Below are positions 1 through 10,500 of a stretch of DNA of 64,000 bases, in pieces; position 1 is the stretch's first letter, and the number at the start of each line of letters is the position of its first letter. The DNA is from Parelaphostrongylus tenuis (Eukaryota; Nematoda; Chromadorea; Rhabditida; Metastrongylidae): assembly GCA_019055375.1 (NCBI GenBank), contig JAHQIW010006405.1, positions 1-64,000 of the forward strand, read 5' to 3'. The notes beneath the pieces are model-generated. The model saw only the letters and a program-made list of their open reading frames with translations. It ran no database searches and was not told the origin of the DNA. The translations under genes were made by a program, and so were the position numbers.

Positions 1-83
1 GTAGCTACTATCTTGTAATCCATTTTAACAAAGAATTTATAGAGATGCGGCTATTGCTGCATGGCGATTTTTATGAGTGTTTT

Positions 84-128
84 ATAAAAATTTGAGCGTG
101 GTTCGTAAGAAAACATTCGAGAAGAGAA
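84..128 (+). repeat. Tail fragment of hammerhead repeat family B
   Basis: The stretch reading TTTGAGCGTGGT followed by an A-rich run and CATTCGAG matches the conserved 3' tail that follows the family B ribozymes at 1130, 30574 and 56095. No ribozyme core is present here, so this is a truncated copy. Confidence 0.5.
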
Positions 129-198
129 GTGTTTTGTTCTTAGAATTTGTGTAAATCGTTCTGTGCAGAACAATTCAAACCCGGCAGTGGATGTCATA

Positions 199-265
199 TA
201 CATTATATATATATATATTATATATATATAGATAGAATAGATATATAGATATATATAGATGATAT
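199..265. repeat. AT-rich microsatellite (TA/TAGA)n
   Basis: Alternating TA with interspersed TAGA units. Low complexity; the ORFs crossing it have no coding character. Confidence 0.8.
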
Positions 266-283
266 GATTAATATATAAAAAGG

Positions 284-533
284 GAGACCGTGGACAAGTG
301 GTTGTGATGCTCGTCGCGACGCGCGTAAAACCGAGCTCTCTTCCCCTCACCCCACCCCTCCCGACTCTCTTCGGCAGTCAACAACAACGTTCTGTGAAGC
401 ATTACAGCAAGATTATCCTCGAGATTGCAAGAAGACTCGTTTGACCAGTATTCCACGTCGTTCAAAAGAAGAATTACAAACGAAATTAAATGCTACAATT
501 ACTGGGATCCGCAAAGTTAAAAAAATACTGTGA
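284..533 (+). repeat. SINE family S2 copy (tRNA-derived)
   Basis: The head resembles a Leu/Ser-type tRNA 5' half (GTGGACAAGTGGTTGTGA, a decayed box A), followed by GATGCTCGTCGCGACGC and a body containing GGTCAACAACAA-like and TATCCTCGAGATTGCAAG motifs. The same order of motifs recurs at 49141 and 60259 on the plus strand and at 61600 on the minus strand. It has no coding capacity. Confidence 0.65.
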
Positions 534-609
534 TGACCGATCAAATAAATGAATGAAAATACATATATTAGATTGATGCAAAAGCAATGGTAGCTTCAAT
601 TTCGTATGA

Positions 610-806
610 TCATCTATTTAGCCTTCACAATGACTTACGGTGGCTTTTCGATAACTAGGTCAGTAATATTATCCCAGCAGACAATTGTTAGTTCCAATTT
701 ATCAACCCTGAACAGGAGAAAGTCTTGGTGGGCCTCGGGCGTAGGATCGAACCAACAACCACGTGGTGTTGCAGGACACCTCTAACCACTGCGGCTAAGG
801 CTCTCT
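610..806 (-). repeat. SINE family S1 copy, diverged
   Basis: On the minus strand the head reads like a tRNA (box A near GCCGCAGTGGTTAGAGG, box B near TTGGTTCGATCC), followed by diverged versions of the S1 body blocks seen at 57769 (CACCAAG, TTGATAAATTGG, ATAATATTACTGACC). The 3' (GGATAAAG)n end is missing. Confidence 0.6.
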
Positions 807-1069
807 TATGCACGATTCTTTGAATTATCTTTTGAGCCGAAACATACGTGTGACCCTGGTGGTGCCATAGCAAACCTCACGAATTTCTCAAAATATGTTA
901 TCAAAATACATTGTTCCAAGGGAGGTCTTATGAAAATAGTTCGAATATAAAGGTATTATCGGATTTACGAGTCATGATCATTCGACTATTAATCATCACA
1001 ATGTCGGGTGATCTTCTCACTTAGCACACATGCAGCGTAAGATGTTCGTCGTCGATTCCTTCTTATGTG

Positions 1070-1088
1070 GGGGGGGGGGGGGGGGGGG
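1070..1088 (+). repeat. Poly-G run
   Basis: An uninterrupted G homopolymer inside a family B repeat. The length is likely unreliable in any assembly. Confidence 0.9.
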
Positions 1089-1129
1089 TATATTCCCTTA
1101 CAAAGGGTTAGGCTGAGGCGAAAGGCACT

Positions 1130-1172
1130 GCGCAACTGAAGACGCTGCAAAGCCGAAACACGTGTATTGCAC
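1130..1172 (+). ncRNA. Hammerhead ribozyme, family B (near-intact)
   Basis: Type-I layout. The core reads CTGAAGA (1136-1142, matching CUGANGA). Stem II is closed by a GCAA tetraloop (1147-1150), followed by GAAAC and the palindromic stem III ACACGTGT, with A1166 as the cleavage-site base. Stem I pairs GCGCAA (1130-1135) with TTGCAC (1167-1172), with one mismatch. The stem II pair next to the core (C1143 opposite C1154) is broken, which probably lowers or abolishes activity. Confidence 0.6.
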
Positions 1173-1289
1173 TGCACTAGTGTGAATGAACAGACCACAT
1201 GCATGGCCCAAAAATAATTATCGGGTATATTGAAATTTGAGCGTGGTTAAAAAAAACACTCGAAACGAACGGTATCCAAAAGATCAGTT

Positions 1290-2110
1290 GCCAGATTCAC
1301 CGAAATGCGAGTTGTTCGATGTTTGAAACTGGCTCGGGATGCTCGGGATCAGTGAGTGGAGCGTCCCGAAACACTGTCAAAAATAAGCCGAGGGCTACGC
1401 AGCGAAAAAATCTATTGTCTTCACTTTCTGGAGAAGAAAAGGAAAACGCTTTCAAGAAACTCGCCGAATGATTCGATTGATCGCTGGTGCTCATTTGTCA
1501 TCAATACTTTTTGCGGATGAGACGATATTCACGGTCGAACCGCTCATAATTGCCGAAATCGACGTCAGCTTTTGAAGAAGGGTAGCAGAAGTTTGCAGTA
1601 GCAAAAACCACGAGCTACAGTCACCAGCCTCTGTTGGTCTGGTAATAGCATTTGTGCACCCAGAAAACGCCGTTGATTTTCGTCAACAGAAACGTCAAAG
1701 TCAATGCTGCCAGTTTTCAGCAGCAAGTTTCACGAGGCGTCACTGAAGCCGTGGGCTACTCAACGCTTTGATGCCGAAGGACTTACGCTTCAGCTGGATT
1801 GGGCTCCAGCGCATTCGGCCCGCTCATCGACTGCCACCTGTCAAGAGCTCTTTCCAGGCCCACGGGGCAAGGACATTTGGCCGCCTGACTCGTGAGATCT
1901 CAACACAGTGGGATATTGCGTGTGCTCCATAATGGAGAAAAAAGTCTCGGCTACTTGTAACACTAGTGCTAGAAGCTCTTAAAACGACTTTAACACGCTC
2001 TTGCGACAATACCGCGGTGGAATCGTTTGAGAGCATTGTTGAATATTTTAGCAAGCGACTTCGTGAATGTTGAGAGGCCAAAGCAATCAATTTTCAGAAT
2101 TTCTTACAAG
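1290..2110 (+). pseudogene. Degraded Tc1-like transposase
   Basis: Read across frames, this shows a Tc1/maT-type DDE transposase in order: LFADETIFTVE (first Asp, about 1509), FVDRNVKVNAASF-like (about 1680), LQLDWAPAHSARSS (second Asp, about 1795), GKDIWPPDS..DLN (third acidic region, about 1870), and a C-terminal helix similar to ESFESIVEYFSKRL (about 2030). Several frameshifts and stops interrupt it. No terminal inverted repeats were recognised. It is a dead copy. Confidence 0.75.
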
Positions 2111-2239
2111 CTTTTTTGCTTCATTGTCGTGACTTTTGATCTAATAGACGTAATTACTCCCACAAATCAATGAAATCATTTGTCCATGCAGTATTTTTTG
2201 CTGTTGAAATATCTGAAAAAATTACCAGAACTTTTCCCG

Positions 2240-2535
2240 CACCCTGAATATATATACATATATATGTACATGTATATTTAGATATACGTGTACTGACATA
2301 TATATAATATTTACATATATGTGCATATATGCATGTATGTAGGTATATATTATGTACATATGTATACATATATGCACATACACATATGCTTGCATATATA
2401 TCATATATGTACATTTATACACATATATGTACGCACATATACATTTATGTGCATATATATACATATGTATACATATATATATATATCTATATATATATAT
2501 ATATACATATATATACATATATAAATGTAGGTGCG
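2240..2535. repeat. TATACA/TATA microsatellite
   Basis: About 300 bp of TATATACATA-type repeats. The tyrosine/isoleucine/histidine-rich ORFs on both strands are translation of this repeat and are not genes. Confidence 0.9.
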
Positions 2536-2689
2536 CTTTAGTATGCATAGAATTGGCCGAAGAATTATTTCGTTTGCAATTTTTTTACTTTTGCTGCTCT
2601 GTTCTATATAGAGTTTGACGCATTTGCAGCTGATTTCAATAGTTTCTCAGTCAAGGTGAAAATCTTCCAATATTGGAGGTAAAGCACGA

Positions 2690-3012
2690 GCTGCCATTAA
2701 TAATAGAGAGCACTGAGAACGTTACTTGGGAGCCGAAGGTGACGCAGCACCCTGAAGCAGGTGGACGAATTAGGGATGGACGTGAATGTAGTTCCAAAAC
2801 ATTTTGTCCATAAAACTAAGCACGTTTGGAAAATAACCATCACACTGACGATAGAGTATATTCCCTCTAATAACTGATCAAGGCTTCGTTGCAAGAAAAA
2901 GTGAAAACAATAAATTTCTTGTTCTTTTCGTATTAGGATGTGAAAAGTGGATTTTATACGACAACCACAATGTCTGGTTCAAGTTTGGACCACGACAAAA
3001 TAGCGAAATGGT
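2690..3012 (+). pseudogene. Degraded mariner-family transposase fragment
   Basis: Plus-strand reading gives STLKQVDELGMDVNVVPKHF-like text and then EKWILYDNHN (about 2941), the mariner signature 'DEKWILYDN' in which the conserved acidic residue precedes the lysine. No complete frame and no inverted repeats were found. The ORFs that follow to 3290 are not recognisable. Confidence 0.6.
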
Positions 3013-3476
3013 CTGTCCAAGCTTGTAACAACTTGTGGATACAAGAGAGTATCTGATCACTCCTCGCTCAACACCTAAATATTTGAAACTACACACTCCG
3101 AGGCTCAATAGTCGAGTCAGAACAACTGACAGCCGTATACGATTTCTTGGTAATTTCGACTTCTTCTTGGAAATCTCTAACAACGAAGACGATGCTAAGA
3201 GTGCCTTCGGAACACTCGTGGATTACGTGGGTTTTGTAGTTGAGCAGCTTTTCTGTAGCGTAATATTTGAATTGATTTTTTGTTGGTGAGTAGATTGAAT
3301 AGTCTATCTTTCTATCTCTATAGACTATGGTATTATATGAGTCGAAATAATTGGTGCATATAGAAATTGAAGCTTATGTTGGAAATATTTCAGTTTCATG
3401 AGAGTATGTATACGGTACAGCGTGTGTTTTTTACGCTTTTTGAGGTTATTTGTCCTACGTGTAATTTATTACACTG

Positions 3477-5960
3477 TTATCCATGGAACATTTGATGGAA
3501 CCTTGAACTTTTCTTTGGACAGAGGAAACTCGCCTGTATGTTTTTCTTAATTAGTGAGGAACCAGTTGCATTTAGATAGTCGTTGATGGCATTAGCGATG
3601 GTATAGTGATCACCGTTTATAGGTTCTGGTCCAACTAGTGTAATCTGAAAACAACTTTAAATCAATATTTTTTCGGTCTAACATCAAATAAGAGCTGATG
3701 CTCAAATTACCTGTGATTCATTCAATTCACCAACAATTTCGATAAGTGCTTTAGAAAGACCAGGTGATGATGCAGTCGCAACATTGACTGTGTTCGGAAA
3801 GACCTGAAATCGTAACTGTGTTGAAATTATACTTGACCTTTTGACGACCTCATCTGCGATTTCGGTACATACGTATCACGGACACTTCACGCCGCGGATA
3901 CGGATTTCGATGCATGGGGAGATTAATTAGCCGGCTCTCTTCCGTTATTGGTATTCCTTTTTTGTAGAGGTAATTTTTGTGGTACAGCAATTTTTCACTA
4001 GACTTTTAGAAAGTTGATTACGGAAATTGGAGCAGTCAGTGGTATCTAACACATCAGTCAGCATGTATAAAATCAGCATGACAATTGGCATAGCCTGGAG
4101 TCGAACACTTCCGTCCAGGACTGCACAAGGCATGGACAAGAATCATCAGATGAAGCTTTACTTTGGTTCACGAATCTTTTGAAACTACAACAAGTTTACG
4201 TGCTGCGAAGAAGCCAACATTAGAGTTGGATGTTTGACGGCACACGTCTGCCTTTAGTGACTGCCTTAACGTCCTACTGCAAGTTAATCTAAAGAAAGTG
4301 AATTGACTAGAATGGTGCCAAAAAGAACTTGGTATCAACCATATAAGAAGCGTGAATTGGAATAGCTGCTTGCTTGAAACCGCTGCCGAGAAGTTGATTT
4401 GATGCAGTAGTTGGTGGCAATGGCAAGATTGAGGAGACAGACGAGGCAATATTCATCAGATCTTTGAAGGAATCTGTCTCGAAACACGCCAGTGTGTTTT
4501 GATGAAGGTTGCGGATGCGAAGCACACCTTTGCTGGCTGCTATCAAAGACAACATTGTCGAGAGTTTGACCATCCACTCCAGTTCCTGAATTGATCATAA
4601 AACAGGTAATACGGAAAGGCAGCATTGGAACACTGCATTGTGCAACTATAATTATGATTTTGTAGATCCAGACACTAGTGTTCACACTTGAGCGGTCGAG
4701 AAAATGTGGTGATGAGCACAACGACGAAACAAACGGCACCAAGGTGCCTCGCATCATCAGCCAAAGTCGTACTTGACTAAACTTAAGTGGCGTCAGATTA
4801 TCGCAGACGACAGTATTTTGAGTTTATCGTTGGAAAAATTTTTAGCCTCCGATGTTTCAATTGTAATCCCCATTGTCGATAAAAGTGACAAGGTTCTGGA
4901 GTCACAAATGGAAGCAATAGGAGCATTTTGGCCTCCTGTATCCCAACTGTGATCTACACTAATGATTTGTCGGCACACAAGCAATGACCGATCTTTGATG
5001 CACACGTGCTACCACTACACCGCAGTGGTACATTCGCACCACCACTCATTCTTCAAAATGTTTCTAGTCAATATCAATATCTATAGTGGTAGCACGCGTC
5101 CCATCTATCGATAGAACGCGGATTCGACACTCGTTTGAGGTCGTATTTCTACTCACCACTCAATTCTCTTAGTCATGTAGAAATGTCATTACAGTGCGAA
5201 AAAAAGCAGTAAAAATAGTAGAATTTTCGAATACTGTCTAACAGTGGCTGTCAGCTCGACTGGGTTTATAACTCGACATCGCATACCCGACCAAACCTGT
5301 TAAGGGCTGGTGGTTGACAGCTATCGTAAAGATATTGAAGAATGGTGGTGCTAATGTACTTCGGTGGTGCAGTGGTAGCACGCGTCCCCGGTATGAATAA
5401 AACACGGGTTCGACTCTCGCCTGAGGTCGCACTTTTGCTTACCGCTTAATTCTCTTAGTTATATGGAAACAATATAACACTGCGGGAAAAAAGCGGTAAA
5501 AATATGAAGTTTCGTCTTTTCAAATGTGCTTTTTCGTGGCCCAGACCCTTTTCAAAACATACCAAAAATCGTGCCGGGCAATAAAAATATGATCTCAAGA
5601 GACTAGAGCACCGTGTTGTTACTAAGTACTGATTATTGAATAAACCATGACTTCGGTGCACATACAAATAGCACTCCGACTACACGCTCCAATTAAAGTC
5701 CAGTTATGCTGTGAGTGATCAATCGTCAAGGGGTCAAAGCTTATCAGTAAAAAAGAAAAGCAGCTAGTAATTCTCTATAAAACGTTTTGGTTGCTTACCG
5801 TTGGATTCATTGCGAATGGTGTAATCAACGTTCTCGCAAACACTGGCCTTTTCCAGTAATATCCGAGACGACTAATTTGTTCTTCTTCATCGTTACATGG
5901 AGGAGCAATAAAGGCGTCAACCGAAAACATAATGATTGCAGTAATAATCCAGGGTGTCAC
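3477..5960 (-). CDS. Multi-exon gene, putative secreted protein (partial model)
   Basis: The best-supported minus-strand exons join in phase 0: 4585-4340 (starts ELEWMVKL, ends IHASYM), 3803-3711 (starts VFPNTVNVAT), and terminal exon 3644-3477 (starts ITLVGPEPI, stop at 3477). Each has a good AG acceptor and a GT donor. An upstream exon around 5000-4800 (..DHSWDTGG..CDSRTLSLLS..) and a probable N-terminal exon 5960-5799 (hydrophobic IITAIIMFSVDAFIA then APPCNDEEEQ, donor GTAAGC) look like the same gene, but their joins are not resolved. The hydrophobic start suggests a signal peptide. SFKDLMNIASSVSSIL faintly resembles the end of a VWA domain; this is a guess, and no function is assigned. 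SINE S3 copies sit in its introns. Confidence 0.55.
5082..5218 (+). repeat. SINE family S3 copy
   Basis: The head is tRNA-like (TAGTGGTAGCACGCGTC as box A, CGGATTCGACACTCG as box B), then a body ending GTGCGAAAAAAAGCAGTAAA. It is about 75% alike to the copy at 5361. A minus-strand head fragment (GTAGTGGTAGCACG) lies just upstream at about 5005-5030. Confidence 0.65.
5361..5506 (+). repeat. SINE family S3 copy
   Basis: Box A TGGTGCAGTGGTAGCACGCG and box B GGGTTCGACTCTCGC, spaced as in a tRNA. A body follows ending CTGCGGGAAAAAAGCGGTAA, shared with the copy 280 bp upstream. No acceptor stem can be folded, so it is a SINE rather than a tRNA gene. Confidence 0.7.
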
Positions 5961-6195
5961 TCGTAACTCTCTTAGTCACTGAGATGATCTCATGTTTCGT
6001 TATTCCTGTTGTTGCATCTTTTCGGGCATTCGCACTTCTTAGTTTTACTCGCATTTGATGAACAAGAAGAATATTGTTTTTTTTTTCTTAGCATGATCTT
6101 CTTAAGCACTACGTGTCATCCTTTCTCAACCTTCAGTTTGCTATTCTTTTCCCTAAAATATGAGAAAACTGCTGGGCCAAATCAGCTCGAGTTGA

Positions 6196-7556
6196 CTAAC
6201 GTGATGAAAATCCAAGAACCATTAACAAAATCACTATCAGTAATAAAGCAGAGATAACAACTGCAGAGGTGATCTGGAGTATTGACTTAAAAATTAGTTT
6301 CTTTTTCTTCTTTCCATGATTCTGTTGGAGGCGCCCTCAAATTCCAGTACTTACAACACTCCATAAATCGTTGTTTATTTGAGTAGCTGCGAAGAGGAAA
6401 CTAGAATAGTATTTACAATTAACAGTTGTATTACTTGAGATCTAATTAATCACTTGGTGTGTGTGCACAAATGATAATTCCACTAATTCTAGTTATGTAC
6501 AAGGTTTGTTGGGTCTGCATTGCTCTGCATGAAGTCCATGTATACAGTTTTTTCACAAAATGGTATCTGTAAGTACTTTTACGTTATCTATTGTAATGGC
6601 TGAGCGCATTTACTCATGAGTAACTTATTGGGTGTAAGTGATCTAAGCGTAGTGTCTAATTGTTAGAACTGGCGACCCCGTGTGAGTTAAAATCTCCCTG
6701 AAAAGAATATGCTAAAGAGTTCTGCCCAACAATATAGACCGCTGTCGCGCAATTACATCTAAACGGATATTCATGTGTGCGTGTTGACGGAAGTTCTACG
6801 TTAGTCCATCACAACAAAATAAATCTCCTGAACCCCAGCGTTTCAGGTCAAGTGCATTGTCATCTATAGAGATGTTTAATCTCTACGATTGTCAAAGCTC
6901 TTAAAATCCTCCATGTCCGGTAGATCCGTGGGTGAATAGACACCACAACTTTTCCTGAACATTGGCGATACATTTCTTCTACTGACAAATGGGTACCATT
7001 GAATTGAAGCCGCACCCAATGAATTATTTCACCCGCTTTGAACTGAAAATCCATTGCAGATACAATAAATTCTATTCCGTGCTTTTCTATTTCTTATGAG
7101 CAATGGTGCTGAAAAAAAATCAGTGTCAGCTATCTATAAAAACAGACAAGCTAAATAACACTTATTTTTAGTTTCCATAAATATGCTTGTACTTTTAGAG
7201 TGTTGTAGTAAGAACACAATTGTCTTTCCTCTGATATCACTCAGAAGATTGGTTTATTTTCTTTCATCAATTAATTTTGTGATCCATCGTCACGAGTGCA
7301 GTTGTGATATCATTCAAGTATTTGCTCTCCATGGGGATAATTATAGCCGTTACACGTTCGTAGTTAGCTCGTTGCACAAGAATTGAAGATGCACAGAAAG
7401 CGGCAGCAAGGCGAATCAAAAGGAAATATACGCTATAGTTTTAGGAACAAACTGAGTAATCTAGTCGCTCACATGATCCATAAAAAACATCTCAGCTGCC
7501 ATAGATGTGCCCATTGATGGATGATCGGCAGTACATCCGATTCGATGAACGATCCT
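6196..7556 (-). CDS. Exons of a putative C-terminal-anchored membrane protein
   Basis: The minus-strand 3' end is well supported. Exon 6386-6355 (YSNKQRFMEC) joins, with matching phase, to terminal exon 6260-6196, which encodes one hydrophobic helix (VISALLLIVILLMVLGF) and the stop. Further upstream, exon-like open stretches with splice signals are 7556-7473 (HRIGCTADHPSMGTS, donor GTGAGC), about 7029-6875 (FKAGEIIHWV) and about 6756-6690 (CNCATAVYIVGQNS). Those joins are not proved. A protein ending in a transmembrane helix with a 3-residue tail fits a type-I or tail-anchored topology. The family is not recognised. Confidence 0.45.
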
Positions 7557-10500
7557 GATGTTTTAAAAATTTTTTTTTGGTAAAGTAGTCTCTCATAGTG
7601 ATCAGAAATGATACATCATCAAGTGAACTGAAAAAATTGTGTAGTTGACCACATACATTCAATTTGAGTAAATATCAAATAATATATGCTTATACTTGCC
7701 TTGTTTCCCATAGCTGTAAGCCACAAAAATGGTTCACCTCGCATAAGATCTGAAACTCTGAGGAACAGCACCAAAAGAAAAAGCAACCGCTATCAAATCA
7801 GGGTGTTCGAGCTATCAGCGACCCACAACGCCCCAACTATTAGTGTCTTGTGGTCCCACAGGTCTAACGGTTACTCCTGAGGTACAAACATGGCAACAAT
7901 GAAGAACTAGTTGACCTGGCACCAAGTTCTTCATACAAAACGACCCTTTACGTTATATTCACTTGTTGTTTCCAGCAGCATGCAATCGTTTTGATGCAAA
8001 AGTGAGTGTTCTCGTGTACGTGCATTGCATCGTTTACGCAAACTGTTAGAATTCTAGAATCCTTGCAGTCCAGCGAGTCAGAAGAGTGGATAGCAAAGAT
8101 TTCGAGTTACTTGCGAAAAAAACCTTATTGTCATGTTGTTGTGTACCGTGAATACACCCAACAAAATTATGCTACAGCTTATCAAGTTTAATACAGCACT
8201 CATTAGCTATACTACCTGTTAAAATATCGAAGATCATATGATGAGTTTTGTCAGTCTACTTTTGCGATATTGGTTGATAACAGAAATCTCGGGTGGCACT
8301 CATTGTTTTATTATAAGTGTTAGATGACGATAGATTTAATCAATGCGATATCTTGTTTGGGTGATTATTTTCAAAAAGTCGTGTCATGGGAAACTGGGCC
8401 CAGTAAATTGGATTTTAGGTACGTGTACAGTGGACAAAAATCTTGTGCAGTACACTCAGGTCTCTTGGTTCAATTCCGCTTCACCACTCACAAAACGTTC
8501 TGTTCTTCGGGGATTGGTATATTAGTAGCAGACATGTCTGGAAAGATATCAGCACTAACTTGATACATCGACAATCCTCGGCGAGTTGTTATATGCGTTT
8601 AATATGCATTTAATAACCTCGATGGTTAACTCCGAAAGCTTCATTAATTATTCTGTCGATCAAAATAATCTCCAGAACTCCTTTTCTAGAGCCGTTTCAA
8701 AAAGTCTCTTCTAGGCCTTCATTAGCCGAGAGAAAATCATAAATTGGAATTGTTTGCTTGGAAAATGTTTGAAAATGATGATATGTGACGATAATTCGTT
8801 TCGTCTAGAAAGATTGCTATATTAGTTTCCGATGAAAAGCTGTCATAAATTATTCCATCATCCGTACACATTTCAACCATTGAGAACGATGAGTTTTCAG
8901 CTATTTTCAAGTTTTAGTAACGTTTTGATAGCTCAAATCTCGACAATTTCAATTCTTTTCCCTCTAAATTTAAAAAGGCTTCTTTGACGCGTTGTAGCAG
9001 TGAAAATAAAATCGTATTTCACCTAAAACAGCGAAAATATATTGTGTTTAACACTCAGCGCATCTTCGCGCGTAATTCTGTAAATTATTTTAAAATTCCC
9101 GCTTCGTGGAGATTTTGATGTCTTATGTATTAAATTGTGAAATAAACTTTTTTTCTACCGTTCTATGGGCCTTAGGCTCTTTATTTTCATTTGACCTTGC
9201 CAAATAAATCCGCTTTCAAGCACGAACTAAGTCTATTCAGCTTAAGCCTGCGCGCGGAAAGTATGTGGATGTATAGAAATCTTGAGTTATCGGGGTCATT
9301 TGTTTTATCTACCGTTTTTCAGAGCTGAGAAGAAGCCCAATTTTCATTACTATAATCGCGCGCCACATATGAACCGCACTGTGCGATCAGTCGAACTATT
9401 CACGCCGACTTCTACGTTTCGTAGCACACCGCGCGACGTAAAATTGATTGCATCTAGGTACTGTAATTCAGACGTAGCAGATTTGTATTAGCGCAAGTCG
9501 CAATGAAAATGAAAGAACTCCTTTAACGTTTCGAGAGGCATCATCATCGTTAAATATGGAATATCATTAGAATGATTTCTATAAAGACGTCTTTAACAAA
9601 AAAAAAAAACGCCAATTAGTCAAAAAAACTCCTATCTTTCAACGAGAAAGCACATCCTTGAAAACGAACATATTTCGAACTGTTATTTAACCTTCACTTC
9701 TTCTTTTGAACCCATGTTTCTGTAAGAAATCGATAGATTTAAAAATTTGTACTACGTCATAGTTGCGGAAAAAAGATAACATCTTCGTTTGAAAGGCGTA
9801 GTTCCAACTTCACGTGAATTTCATTGTTATATATAGTGAAATTTGATTCTAAGCTAACTTTTTCGCCACAAAAAGATGAACTATTACTGCAGGGCGTATA
9901 TATACGCTTCTTAAATGAGGAGGGCATCAAGTTGTCCCGAAACTTTCTACCTTTCATTATGAATAGTATGGAATGCACACGCATTGTGTGGAACAGTTCT
10001 TCACAACCATTCATTATTTTCTAATCTAAACAGTGTGACAATTTTGACCAATGAATTGAATCAGAGGATAACAAAGTTGGAAGGTTCATGTCACAATCAT
10101 CGATTTGGAAATACGGAATGATAATTTACCAGACCATTCGAATATTATCTAATTGTGACAATGCATGAAGGTGAATTGTTGCTGACATCAGAAACAAAAG
10201 ATAAGTGCCACTGAATATGACTAATTATAGTATAGGAGTTTTTCAATAATGGTTCAAAATATAATTTCTTCTTAAGGATGCGGTTTTTTCCCTTTCAAAA
10301 AATTTGGGGTTCAGAGGAAGCTTCGACGTTGCTTCCAAGCTGAGGAGATGAATAATGTTCGTTATTGAGTATAAGTGGATACATAAAGCTATTACTAATA
10401 AGACAATAGAACAATGCCTTCTAAACAATTCCGTAGAAGTTTCAACTCGAAAGTACACTAGTAATAGAAACTTTATCCGAGATATCATGGATTGCCATCG

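Larger units (their letters stand above)
960..1268 (+). repeat. Hammerhead repeat family B copy
   Basis: A family B unit. It has the conserved upstream block (GATGTTCGTCGTCGAT, compare GCGTACGTCGTCGATAAC at 56021), then a hammerhead at 1130-1172, then the conserved tail CAGACCACATGCATGG ... TTTGAGCGTGGTT ... ACACTCGAAAC. It is interrupted by an 18-20 base G run near 1070-1088. Confidence 0.65.

Noticed and set aside
829..856. GCCGAAACATACGTGT, resembling the 3' half of a family B hammerhead
   Set aside because: No CTGANGA core or stem I upstream; left unannotated.
2154..2618. Overlapping Tyr/Ile/His-rich ORFs on both strands
   Set aside because: They are translations of a TATACA microsatellite.
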